Below are positions 1-6,047 of a DNA stretch of 10,638 bases, in pieces. A program made the translations under genes and the position numbers. The DNA is from an uncultured Sphingomonadaceae bacterium (GTDB taxonomy: Bacteria; Pseudomonadota; Alphaproteobacteria; Sphingomonadales; Sphingomonadaceae). The stretch covers positions 1 through 10,638 of the forward strand of contig CALLWN010000331.1 of the NCBI GenBank assembly GCA_938016505.1. The letters run 5' to 3'. The first letter of the stretch is position 1. Each line of letters opens with the position of its first letter. Below the pieces are notes generated by a model that saw only the letters and a program-made list of their open reading frames with translations, did no database searches and was not told where the DNA came from.

Positions 1-1
1 C

Positions 2-904
2 GCCGTCGCCCTCATCCTCGCCGCCTATGTCCTCAACCTCACCGGCACCCGCACCAACGGCCTCGCCCAGACATTGTTCTGTGGCGCCAAGGGGCTGGCG
101 CTCGCCCTCATCCTCGCCGGGCTTCTCCTCGCACCCTCAGCGCCCCAGCCTCCGCCAGAGACCCCCGGCGCTGCGCTCGGTCTTGCTGCGGTCGCGCTCG
201 CCATGCGCGCCATCCACAACAGCTACACCGGCTACCAGACCCCCATCTATGTCGGCGAGGAGCTGAAGGCGCCGGAGCGCAATGTCGCCCGCGCGGTCTT
301 CGGCGGGCTGGCGGTTGTTGCCGGGCTCTACATCCTCATCAACATCGCCCTGCTCCGGGTCCTCACGGTCGGGGAGATGGCGGCCTCGCCGCTCGCGCTT
401 GCCGAAGGTGCGGTCAAGGCGTTCGGGGAAAGCGGCGGCGTGACGGTCGCGGCCTTCGGCATCCTCTCGGTCGCAGCCTCGGTCAACCTGCGCCTGATGA
501 CCCACAGCCGCGGCGCCTTCGCCATGGCGCGCGATGGCGCGCTCCCCGGCGTCCTCGCCCGGGTCGCGCCTGGCGGCAGCCCGCGCCTCGCCCTCACTAT
601 CACCATGGCGGGCGGCGCGGCGCTGGCCGCCTCGGGCGCCTATCTCGCCATCGTCGCCATCAACGCGCCGCTGCGGATCCTCATCGAGATCGCGCTCATC
701 GCGACCCTCATCCGCCTGCGCCAAACCGCGCCCGCCATGCCGCGCCCGTTCCGCATGCCCCTCTTTCCGCTGCCCGCAGTGCTCGCGCTCACCGCCAACA
801 GCGTGCTGCTCGCCGCCGTCGTCTGGGAGGATCCGGCCAACAGCGCACTCGCGCTGGGCGCAGTCGCAGCGGCCGGACTGTTCATCTCCTGGCAGCGGCG
901 CTGA
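2..904 (+). CDS. APC-superfamily amino-acid permease (C-terminal part, cut by window start)
   Basis: The reading frame is already open at the left edge, beginning with residues AVALILAAY, so the true start lies outside the window. About 300 residues are visible, against a usual 430-500 for the family, so roughly the first third is missing. The protein is almost entirely hydrophobic helices separated by short polar loops. The loop with YTGYQTPIYVGEELKAPERNVARA resembles the conserved APC segment in which an aromatic and Glu-rich stretch precedes '(N)P-R-x-(I/L)PRA'. Further helices include GLYILINIALLRVL, VTVAAFGILSVAASVN and FPLPAVLALTANSVLLAAVVW. The segment LMTHSRGAFAMARDGALPGVLARV is the typical APC 'R-x-x-(Y/F)-A-M-A-R-D-G-x-L-P' cytoplasmic loop. 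It is an inner-membrane importer or exchanger, probably for amino acids; the substrate cannot be read from the sequence. It ends just before a convergent gene. APC membership is secure; the exact subfamily is not. Confidence 0.85.
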   Translation, partial: AVALILAAYVLNLTGTRTNGLAQTLFCGAKGLALALILAGLLLAPSAPQPPPETPGAALGLAAVALAMRAIHNSYTGYQTPIYVGEELKAPERNVARAVFGGLAVVAGLYILINIALLRVLTVGEMAASPLALAEGAVKAFGESGGVTVAAFGILSVAASVNLRLMTHSRGAFAMARDGALPGVLARVAPGGSPRLALTITMAGGAALAASGAYLAIVAINAPLRILIEIALIATLIRLRQTAPAMPRPFRMPLFPLPAVLALTANSVLLAAVVWEDPANSALALGAVAAAGLFISWQRR

Positions 905-926
905 CCCCGAACGACGTCAGCGCCGC

Positions 927-941
927 GCCTGGCGATCAGGC
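927..941. terminator. Short hairpin in the convergent intergenic gap (possible bidirectional terminator)
   Basis: GCCTG (927-931) and CAGGC (937-941) form a 5-bp GC-rich stem with a 5-nt loop, between the permease stop and the stop codon of the convergent PEP-CTERM gene. The right arm overlaps the last codons of the latter. There is no T-tract on either strand, so it does not meet the usual intrinsic-terminator rule. It is the only hairpin I see in this 31-bp gap. Weak call. Confidence 0.25.
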
Positions 942-2135
942 CGGAGCGAAGGCGCGCCGGCGGCGCAACGCCGAGCCCACCAGGCCGAAGCCGGCGATCA
1001 GCAGCGCCCAGCTGGCCGGCTCGGGAACCAGAGCTGGCGACCCTGTCGCAAGGCTGATCCCCGCCGGGAACACGCCCTCTGCCCCATCGAATGGCACGAA
1101 GCTGGCGAGGGGGCGCGGCCCGGCCGAAGCGGAAAGACTGGCTGCAGGCCCGGAGTCGTCGGAGATGCCTGTCACAGTGGCTGTGAAGACCACCACGCCG
1201 GATCCGGAGGCATCGCCCGCGAAGATCGCGCGCGCGGCAAGGAACTGGCCCGCGCCGACATTCACTCCGCCGACGTGGCCCGGCCCGAACGGATGGAAAC
1301 TCGCCAGCTCCCGCAATCCGTCGAGCTTGTAGATCTTCACCAGCCCGCCATTGGCCCCCTGGCCGACGACGAGCGCGGGGACCGATTCGAACACGCCGGT
1401 CGCAACGGTCACGCCCGAGGTGAAACCGGGGCCGAACGGCTGGAATGTCGCGATCGGGGCTGTGGTCTGGCCGTTGAACACCACGACGGTGCCGCTCATG
1501 CCAGGGCCCGAGCCGGCGACGATGTTGGCGGGACCATTCCCGTCGCCGCCGCCGATCGCCACCCGCACGCCGCCGGTGAAGCCGGGGAGAAACGGCTGGA
1601 AGGTCGTCACCACACTCCCTGCCGCATCGACGACCACGACCGTGGCCGCACCAGTGCCGGAGCCGACGACAATCGTCGGCCCGCTGCCAAGGTCGCCTGC
1701 AGCGACGAAGACGCCATTGGAGGCGTCGGGGTCGAGCGGCGGGAATTCGAGGATCGGGGCGGGCGGCGCGCCCCTGTAGAGGTCGGCGCCATCGAACACG
1801 CGCACCCGCGACGGACCCGCGCCCGGTGCCGTGACGATGTCGGCGATCCCGTCGCCATTGAGGTCACCGAGCGCAACCGTTAACCGGCCAGTGTAATCCG
1901 GGAAGGGCGGGAAGACGTTGGCGGGAGTCGTCGGGCCGTCGAAGACGCGAATCGACCCATACCCGCCGATGATCAAGGGCAAATTGGTGATCGGGCGGAT
2001 GTCGCCGGGCCCGGGCGTGCACTTGTCGTCCCGGCAGGCGAGCGCCGGGCCGGCGCCCCACAAACCGCCAAGGATGATTGCAGCCGCGCCAGTGCGCAAC
2101 ACGGAGATGGCCGCAGCCCGCTGATCCTTCATCAT
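936..2135 (-). CDS. PEPxxWA-CTERM sorted, FG-GAP/VCBS-like beta-propeller repeat protein
   Basis: A 399-residue exported protein. Residues 1-33 form a signal peptide with Lys/Arg n-region, a hydrophobic stretch TGAAAIILGGLWGAG and ALA before Cys34; a CRDDKC pair follows the cleavage site. Residues ~55-367 hold about six degenerate units of 40-45 residues, each starting near 'FxPFxPGFTGGVxVAxGD' and ending 'VxVFDG'. Unit starts are near 75, 131, 179, 231, 280 and 346. This is the layout of FG-GAP/VCBS propeller blades. Only the first unit keeps an intact calcium-loop motif, DLNGDGIAD (91-99). Residues 371-394 are the sorting tag: PEPASW, hydrophobic ALLIAGFGLVGSAL, then RRRR, as in PEPxxWA-CTERM proteins cleaved by exosortase. 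An in-frame extension up to 2288 exists, but the start at 2135 has AGGGG 9 nt upstream and puts the signal peptide at the N-terminus. The protein is probably exported and released or anchored at the cell surface. Its ligand is unknown. Family calls are strong; function is not known. Confidence 0.85.
   Translation of the reverse strand: MMKDQRAAAISVLRTGAAAIILGGLWGAGPALACRDDKCTPGPGDIRPITNLPLIIGGYGSIRVFDGPTTPANVFPPFPDYTGRLTVALGDLNGDGIADIVTAPGAGPSRVRVFDGADLYRGAPPAPILEFPPLDPDASNGVFVAAGDLGSGPTIVVGSGTGAATVVVVDAAGSVVTTFQPFLPGFTGGVRVAIGGGDGNGPANIVAGSGPGMSGTVVVFNGQTTAPIATFQPFGPGFTSGVTVATGVFESVPALVVGQGANGGLVKIYKLDGLRELASFHPFGPGHVGGVNVGAGQFLAARAIFAGDASGSGVVVFTATVTGISDDSGPAASLSASAGPRPLASFVPFDGAEGVFPAGISLATGSPALVPEPASWALLIAGFGLVGSALRRRRAFAPA
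975..1004. repeat. 30-bp exact repeat, copy 1 (encodes the CTERM membrane anchor)
   Basis: These 30 bases are identical to 2651-2680. Both copies lie in the same codon phase on the minus strand and encode the core of the sorting tag (LLIAGFGLVG). The next six bases also match except for one. Identity at the third codon positions, not only in protein, is what makes it notable. Confidence 0.85.
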
Positions 2136-2144
2136 GTTCACTAA

Positions 2145-2149
2145 CCCCT
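2145..2149 (-). promoter_or_regulatory. Ribosome binding site that decides the start of the propeller PEP-CTERM gene
   Basis: Read on the minus strand this is AGGGG, 9 nt before the ATG at 2135. The next codon is also ATG. Choosing this start drops 51 residues of non-signal-like sequence that an upstream in-frame ATG (2288) would add. Confidence 0.55.
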
Positions 2150-2269
2150 GTTTCCATGCCCCCGGAATGGGAAGCCTTGCCACCAAACAGCTGGAGAAGC
2201 CCCGGTTCCCGCAAATACCTCTCGAGGAACTTGCCAACGAGACCCCATGACCAGACAGTCCGGACTCGA

Positions 2270-2298
2270 AAAATAAGTCGAAAATCATCAGTTGTCAA
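2270..2298 (-). promoter_or_regulatory. Sigma-70-type promoter for the propeller PEP-CTERM gene
   Basis: On the minus strand there is a perfect -35 TTGACA (2298-2293), a 17-nt spacer and a -10 TATTTT (2275-2270, 4 of 6 to consensus). Transcription would start near 2263, leaving a 5' UTR of about 128 nt before the ATG at 2135. It sits in an AT-rich stretch, as expected for a promoter. A GANTC site (GAGTC, complement of the bases near 2264) falls about at the predicted transcription start. Predicted only. Confidence 0.5.
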
Positions 2299-2567
2299 CC
2301 ACCAATACAACATGAACAACAATAGAAAACGTGAAATTTGTCAGTAATGTGCCATTAACTTTCCTTACTTGCCAGAACTGGTTCATAACTCTGAAACAAA
2401 ACAGGGCGAATGAAAGAATCCTGGTCTCCGAACCTGCCAATCGGCAAATCATGACTGAAAGACGACAGGTCTCCGGCCCCCTTCTGCCGAAGCGGCGCGA
2501 GGGAAATCCGCGGGGCTGCGCGCGCAGGGCGGCCTCGGCCCATCAGCATGCGAACGGCTTGAAGCTG

Positions 2568-2602
2568 CGGCCGGAGGCCCCGGTCTCCAGGGCCCCCGGC
2601 CG
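2568..2602 (-). terminator. Strong 13-bp hairpin after the small PEP-CTERM gene (terminator-like, no T-tract)
   Basis: 2568-2580 and 2590-2602 are inverted copies with a single difference that becomes a G:U pair in the minus-strand transcript. The result is a 13-bp, nearly all-GC stem with a 9-nt loop. It begins 6 nt after the TGA of the gene at 2609-3268. No run of U follows, so it may stabilise the mRNA 3' end or assist termination rather than be a classical intrinsic terminator. Confidence 0.5.
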
Positions 2603-2608
2603 ACGCGC

Positions 2609-3268
2609 TCAGGCGCTGACGCCAGCAGGCCGGCGGCGGCGGGCAGCCGCGCCCACCAGGCCGAAGCCGGCGATCAGCAGTGCCCAGGTCGCAGGCTCAG
2701 GCACGACCGAGTCATGGCCGAAGGTGAAGCCCGACCAGAATTCGCCATTGACCGAGCGCAGCGTCAGGCTGCTGACCGGCCCGTCGAAACGGATGACGCC
2801 ATGCCCCTCGCCCGAACCGATGGTGTTGCCCGCAATGGTGAAGGCGCCATTGCCCCAGAAGCCCTGCCCCTGGTCGACGAGCGTGAAGGGCTGGTCGAAC
2901 GTCCACTCGGTCTGGACATTGGTCTGGCCCAGGCTGATGATCGCCATGGTCAGGCCGACCACCGGCGTCGAGAAGGTGAAGCTGTAGCTGCCGGTGTTCG
3001 GTGCCACGAAGTCAGTGTTGGCAGGAAGGTTGGGAAGCGCGTCATAGGCCGGCCAGGGGTTCACGCTGCCCTGCCGCCAATAGTCGGTGCCGCCCGAGAT
3101 CTGCCAGTTGTGGAAGCCACCCGTGTTGGTGGTCCCGGTGACTGCAACCGTCCCCATCGTCCCGGCCACGCCGGCGGCCGAGGCAGAGGTCCAGTCCGTC
3201 CAGGTGATGGCGGCGGCCTGCGCTGCGCCTGCGCCCAGCAGCAAACCGCAGGTGATGCACGTCTTCAG
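2609..3268 (-). CDS. Small PEPxxWA-CTERM sorted secreted protein, function unknown; probable CTG start
   Basis: A 219-residue exported protein if translated from CTG at 3268. Residues 1-20 (MKTCITCGLLLGAGAAQAAA) make a compact signal peptide ending in AxA. The mature part is rich in Gly, Thr, Trp and Phe, with alternating polar/hydrophobic beta-like segments such as GSYSFTFSTPVVGLTMAI and SSLTLRSVNGEFWSGFTFG. This suggests a beta-sandwich, a fold common among PEP-CTERM proteins, but I recognise no named domain. Residues 190-213 are PEPATW, a hydrophobic anchor ALLIAGFGLVGAAA and RRRR: the PEPxxWA-CTERM tag. Between the in-frame stop at 3332-3334 and TTG 3244 there is no ATG, GTG or TTG. Starting at TTG 3244 leaves a signal peptide without a positive charge and no nearby Shine-Dalgarno. 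CTG at 3268 gives MK and lies 11 nt after AAGGAG. A sigma-54 promoter lies upstream. Secretion and sorting are well supported; function is unknown. Confidence 0.8.
   Translation of the reverse strand: MKTCITCGLLLGAGAAQAAAITWTDWTSASAAGVAGTMGTVAVTGTTNTGGFHNWQISGGTDYWRQGSVNPWPAYDALPNLPANTDFVAPNTGSYSFTFSTPVVGLTMAIISLGQTNVQTEWTFDQPFTLVDQGQGFWGNGAFTIAGNTIGSGEGHGVIRFDGPVSSLTLRSVNGEFWSGFTFGHDSVVPEPATWALLIAGFGLVGAAARRRRPAGVSA
2651..2680. repeat. 30-bp exact repeat, copy 2 (encodes the CTERM membrane anchor)
   Basis: Identical to 975-1004, same strand sense and codon phase, in the sorting tag of the second PEPxxWA-CTERM gene. Confidence 0.85.
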
Positions 3269-3279
3269 CCTTGAGACAA

Positions 3280-3285
3280 CTCCTT
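3280..3285 (-). promoter_or_regulatory. Shine-Dalgarno AAGGAG pointing to a CTG start
   Basis: On the minus strand AAGGAG lies 11 nt before the in-frame CTG at 3268 and 35 nt before the alternative TTG at 3244. It is the best ribosome binding site in the leader. An out-of-frame TTG abuts it directly and would not produce the signal peptide. Confidence 0.5.
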
Positions 3286-3333
3286 CAAGACAAGGCCGTG
3301 GGCAGCCTCCAGAAGCCGCCCCGCACTTCTGTC

Positions 3334-3349
3334 AGCAAGTTTCGTGCCA
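3334..3349 (-). promoter_or_regulatory. Sigma-54 (RpoN) promoter of the small PEP-CTERM gene
   Basis: Minus-strand TGGCACGAAACTTGCT matches the full RpoN consensus TGGCACG-N4-TTGCW at every defined position, with the invariant GG and GC at the required 10-nt spacing. Transcription would start near 3323, giving a leader of about 55 nt to the CTG at 3268. It lies in the non-coding gap between the end of ilvD and the PEP-CTERM gene and points towards the latter. In bacteria with exosortase systems, PEP-CTERM genes are known to be activated through RpoN together with the PrsK/PrsR two-component pair, so site and gene agree. No activator binding site could be recognised in 3350-3464. Confidence 0.85.
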
Positions 3350-3464
3350 AATGCCTATCCGTCTGGAATCCCGACTTCTGCTTCGGAACATGACAGTGCC
3401 GGTGTAAAGCCAGCCGACAGTTGGCGCTGCCGTTAACCTTGTTCGGCCACTGCCGATTGCAGGC

Positions 3465-5180
3465 TCAGATGTCGGCGAAGCAGTGCGTCTCGGCCGCTCC
3501 ACCCGGGTGGGTGACCGCGCCAAGATGCGCTGGGCCCACTGTCTTCGCATAACGCCATAACGCACCCGACTGGTAGGCGTGCGCCCGAGGCTGCCAGCGC
3601 GCCCGGCGCGCGCTGAGCGCATCCTCGCTCACCAGGAGGTCGATGGTGCCGGCCTCGGCGTCGATCCGGATGATGTCGCCATCCTCGACAAGCGCGATCG
3701 GGCCGCCATCGGCCGCCTCCGGCCCGACATGGCCGATGCAGAAGCCGCGCGTCGCCCCCGAGAAGCGCCCGTCGGTCACCAGCGCCACCCTGTCGCCCAT
3801 GCCCTGGCCATAGAGCGCAGCCGTCGTCGAGAGCATCTCGCGCATCCCCGGCCCACCCTTGGGCCCCTCGTAGCGGATCACGAGCACCTCGCCCTCGCGA
3901 TAGTCCCGGCGCTCGACCGCGGCAAAGGCCTCCTCTTCGCTGTCGAAGCAGCGGGCCGGCCCCTCGAAGGCGAGGTGTGCCATGCCCGCCACCTTCACGA
4001 TCGCCCCGTCGGGCGCGAGGCTGCCGGAGAGGCCCACCACGCCCCCCGTGGGCGAGAGCGGGTTCGACACTGGCCGGATCACGTCCTGCGCCGCGTTCCA
4101 CGCGATGTCGGCCAGGTTCTCGGCAATCGTCCGGCCCGTCACCGTCAGGCAGTCGCCATGGAGGAACCCGCCCTCCAGCAGCGTCTTCATCACCATATAG
4201 ACGCCGCCAGCGAGGTGCATGTCGCGCGCCACATAGCGCCCGCCGGGCTTCAGGTCGGCGAGATAGGGCGTCGAGCGGAAGATCTCGGCAACGTCTGCCA
4301 GCGTGAACCGGATCCCCGCCTCGTGCGCCATCGCCGGCAGGTGAAGCGCGGCATTGGTCGAGCCGCCGGTCGCTGCCACCACCCGCGCCGCATTGGCGAA
4401 CGCCTCGCGCGTGCAGATGTCGCGCGGCCGCAGGTTGCGCTCGAGACAGGCCATCACCGCCCGGCCGGCGGCGCGGGCATGGTCGGCCCGGCTCGGGTGC
4501 GGCGCAGGCGCCATGTTCGAATTGGGCAGCGACAGCCCGATCGCCTCGGCCACGCAGGCCATGGTGTTGGCCGTGAACTGCCCGCCGCAGGCGCCATCGC
4601 CGGGGCAGGCCACCTTCTCCAGCGCTTCCAGCCGGGCCAGCGGGCACCCGCCCGCCGCGTGGCTGCCCACCGCCTCGAACACGTCGACGACCGTCACGTC
4701 GTGGCCCTCGAACCGGCCGGGCAGGATCGACCCGCCATAGACGAACACGCTCGGCACGTTGAGGCGCAGCATCGCCATCATCATGCCGGGCAGGCTCTTG
4801 TCACACCCCGCAAACCCCACCAGCGCATCATAGCAGTGGCCGCGCACCGAAAGCTCGACCGAATCCGCGATCACCTCCCTCGAGACGAGCGACGACTTCA
4901 TCCCCTGGTGGCCCATGGCGATGCCGTCGGTCACGGTGATGGTGTTGAACCGCCTCGGCGTCCCGCCGGCTTCGATCACGCCCTCGCGCGCCACATCGGC
5001 CTGGGCGTCGAGCGTCGTGTTGCACGGCGCCGAGTCATTCCCGGCCGAGACCACCCCCACGAACGGGCGCATGATCTCCTCGGCCGAAAGGCCCATCGCA
5101 TAATAGTAGCTCCGGTGCGGTGCGCGCTCCGGTCCCAGCGAGACGTGGCGACTTGGCAGCTTCGACTTGTCGAACGGCAT
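3465..5180 (-). CDS. ilvD: Dihydroxy-acid dehydratase (IlvD/Edd family)
   Basis: A 571-residue cytosolic Fe-S dehydratase. It converts 2,3-dihydroxy-isovalerate and 2,3-dihydroxy-3-methylvalerate to the 2-keto acids that precede valine/leucine and isoleucine. Landmarks: Cys53 in APCN, Cys126 in AGCDKSLPG and Cys198 in GDGACGG are the three cluster cysteines. Asp85 (TVTDGIAMG), Asp127 and Lys128 (CDK) are the expected metal ligands, Lys128 being the residue carbamylated in the family. The late [13 protein letters not shown] and TDGRFSG segments supply the Glu ligand and the catalytic Ser. The end, [18 protein letters not shown], and the length match the ~570-residue branch seen in rhizobia rather than the ~615-residue E. 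coli type. The start at 5180 is set by AAGGAGG 7 nt upstream; an in-frame ATG at 5207 lies before that site. It follows the TSUP transporter gene by 48 bp on the same strand. Some members of this branch also act on sugar acids, so substrate breadth is open. Confidence 0.93.
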   Translation of the reverse strand: MPFDKSKLPSRHVSLGPERAPHRSYYYAMGLSAEEIMRPFVGVVSAGNDSAPCNTTLDAQADVAREGVIEAGGTPRRFNTITVTDGIAMGHQGMKSSLVSREVIADSVELSVRGHCYDALVGFAGCDKSLPGMMMAMLRLNVPSVFVYGGSILPGRFEGHDVTVVDVFEAVGSHAAGGCPLARLEALEKVACPGDGACGGQFTANTMACVAEAIGLSLPNSNMAPAPHPSRADHARAAGRAVMACLERNLRPRDICTREAFANAARVVAATGGSTNAALHLPAMAHEAGIRFTLADVAEIFRSTPYLADLKPGGRYVARDMHLAGGVYMVMKTLLEGGFLHGDCLTVTGRTIAENLADIAWNAAQDVIRPVSNPLSPTGGVVGLSGSLAPDGAIVKVAGMAHLAFEGPARCFDSEEEAFAAVERRDYREGEVLVIRYEGPKGGPGMREMLSTTAALYGQGMGDRVALVTDGRFSGATRGFCIGHVGPEAADGGPIALVEDGDIIRIDAEAGTIDLLVSEDALSARRARWQPRAHAYQSGALWRYAKTVGPAHLGAVTHPGGAAETHCFADI

Positions 5181-5187
5181 CGGGGGG

Positions 5188-5194
5188 CCTCCTT
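5188..5194 (-). promoter_or_regulatory. Ribosome binding site of ilvD
   Basis: Perfect AAGGAGG on the minus strand, 7 nt before the ATG at 5180. It selects that ATG over the in-frame one nine codons upstream at 5207. Confidence 0.75.
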
Positions 5195-5228
5195 CGCGCC
5201 GCTCCAAAGCGCGGCGAAGCCGGCCGGG

Positions 5229-5981
5229 TCAACCCCGCCACAGCAGCCCGGCGAAGAGCGCAAGGCCGATGGCGATGACGAGCAGCCGGATCGCCCGGTC
5301 GGGCACATGGGCGATGAGGCGGGCGCCCAGATAGCCACCCGCCATCGAGGCCAGGCCGAGCACAAGCGCTGCCCGCCACGCCACTTCGCCAGAGGCTGCG
5401 AACACGGCCGCGCCCGAGAGGTTCATGGCAGCTGCGAAGGCATTCTTGTTGGCCTGCGCGGCCTTCACTGTCGTTCCTGCCAGCGTGAACAGCGCCAGCA
5501 TCAGAAAGCCGATCCCGCCGCCGAAATAGCCGCCGTAGATGGAGACCAGCGAATGGGCCGCCACCACCGGCCCCCGGGCCAGATGGGCCGCCCGGAGCGG
5601 CCGGCCGAAGGCGCCGCGGGCAAAGAGGAGGGTGGCGGCCAGCACCAGCCAGGGCAGCATCGCCGCGAACAGCGCCGAAGGCGTCTTCAGCAGCAGCCAG
5701 GCCCCGAACGCCCCGCCGGCGAGGCTGACGGCCAGAAGGAGCAGGAAACCGGTCGCGCCAACCGCTCCGGTCAGCCGCCAGTTGGCCAGCGCGGTCGTGA
5801 TCTGGCCGGGAAACAGCGCGACCGTCGAGGTGAGGTTGGCAACGCGGGCATCGAGCCCGGTCAGCATCAGCGCCGGCAGCGTCACGAACGAGCCGCCGCC
5901 GGCCAGCGCATTCTGCAGCCCCGCCCAGAGCCCGGCCACCAGCAGGATCCCGATGTCGAGCGTTGCCATGCCCCCGTTCAT
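5229..5981 (-). CDS. TSUP (TauE/SafE) family membrane transporter
   Basis: A 250-residue inner-membrane protein with about eight hydrophobic helices. It shows the two half-motifs of the family: AGGGSFVTLP at 27-36, after the first helix, and YGGYFGGGIGFLML at 149-162 at the start of the second half. This reflects the internal duplication typical of TSUP proteins. Family members export or import sulfite, sulfoacetate, other sulfonates or related organic anions; nothing here fixes the substrate. Length is normal for the family (about 240-270). The ATG at 5981 has AAGGTGG a few bases upstream; a second ATG four codons later lacks a comparable site. The gene is divergent from glmM (66 bp between starts) and is followed after 48 bp by ilvD on the same strand, so both probably share a transcript. 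A link to an acid intermediate of IlvD is possible but unproven. Confidence 0.88.
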   Translation of the reverse strand: MNGGMATLDIGILLVAGLWAGLQNALAGGGSFVTLPALMLTGLDARVANLTSTVALFPGQITTALANWRLTGAVGATGFLLLLAVSLAGGAFGAWLLLKTPSALFAAMLPWLVLAATLLFARGAFGRPLRAAHLARGPVVAAHSLVSIYGGYFGGGIGFLMLALFTLAGTTVKAAQANKNAFAAAMNLSGAAVFAASGEVAWRAALVLGLASMAGGYLGARLIAHVPDRAIRLLVIAIGLALFAGLLWRG

Positions 5982-5990
5982 CGCCCCACC

Positions 5991-6018
5991 TTGCCGCTTC
6001 GACCGCTCCGGGTCTAAC
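5991..6018 (+). promoter_or_regulatory. Weak candidate promoter for the glmM operon
   Basis: TTGCCG (5991-5996), 16-nt spacer and TCTAAC (6013-6018) match the sigma-70 consensus at 4 of 6 in each element. It is placed about 30 nt before the glmM ATG in the 66-bp divergent gap. Poor match; listed because it is the best in that gap. Confidence 0.25.
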
Positions 6019-6047
6019 GGAGGCCGGAGCTAGAGGCGGAGAGCCGC

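Larger units (their letters stand above)
2136..2608. other. Intergenic region between the two PEP-CTERM genes, with an AT-rich core
   Basis: These 473 bp carry no gene that I can support. The core is strikingly AT-rich for this replicon: 2281-2400 has 41 G/C in 120 bases by hand count (34%), while flanking genes are far above 60%. The block holds the likely sigma-70 promoter of the propeller gene (2270-2298), a strong hairpin just after the stop of the small PEP-CTERM gene (2568-2602), and GANTC sites at about 2264 and 2415. Short open frames here (e.g. 2331-2987 plus strand, running antisense into the next gene) have atypical composition and no recognisable product. An AT-rich promoter island, or a remnant of acquired DNA, are the two readings. 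Confidence 0.5.

Noticed and set aside
534-1883. A 449-codon plus-strand open frame spanning the permease end and the propeller gene antisense.
   Set aside because: Low-complexity Arg/Ser/Pro composition, overlaps two real genes in other frames, no homologous motif.
2019-2036. Lipoprotein reading of the propeller protein's signal (Cys34 after ALA).
   Set aside because: The position -3 residue is Ala rather than Leu/Val/Ile, and the protein already has a C-terminal sorting anchor; ordinary signal peptidase cleavage fits better.
2232-2247. Another GG-N10-GC match on the minus strand upstream of the propeller gene.
   Set aside because: The -24 element is TGGGGT and little else fits; a bare GG-N10-GC is expected by chance about once in a few hundred bases.
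2136-2288. N-terminal extension of the propeller protein to an ATG at 2288.
   Set aside because: It would put 51 residues with no signal-peptide character before a clear signal peptide, crosses the predicted promoter, and the ATG at 2135 has its own ribosome binding site.
2339-2354. Second sigma-54 candidate: minus-strand TGGCACATTACTGACA upstream of the propeller gene.
   Set aside because: The -24 half is perfect, but the -12 half is TGACA instead of TTGCW and lacks the essential GC, and it would give a leader of about 190 nt.
3350-3464. Binding site for a sigma-54 activator (e.g. PrsR) upstream of the sigma-54 promoter.
   Set aside because: Only short repeats such as two ACTGTC copies are visible; I know of no consensus to test them against.
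3579-6017. An 812-codon open frame on the plus strand opposite ilvD and the TSUP gene.
   Set aside because: It is Arg/His/Pro/Gln-rich with no recognisable domain, runs antisense across two well-identified genes and their gap, and is the usual result of high third-position GC in the opposite strand.
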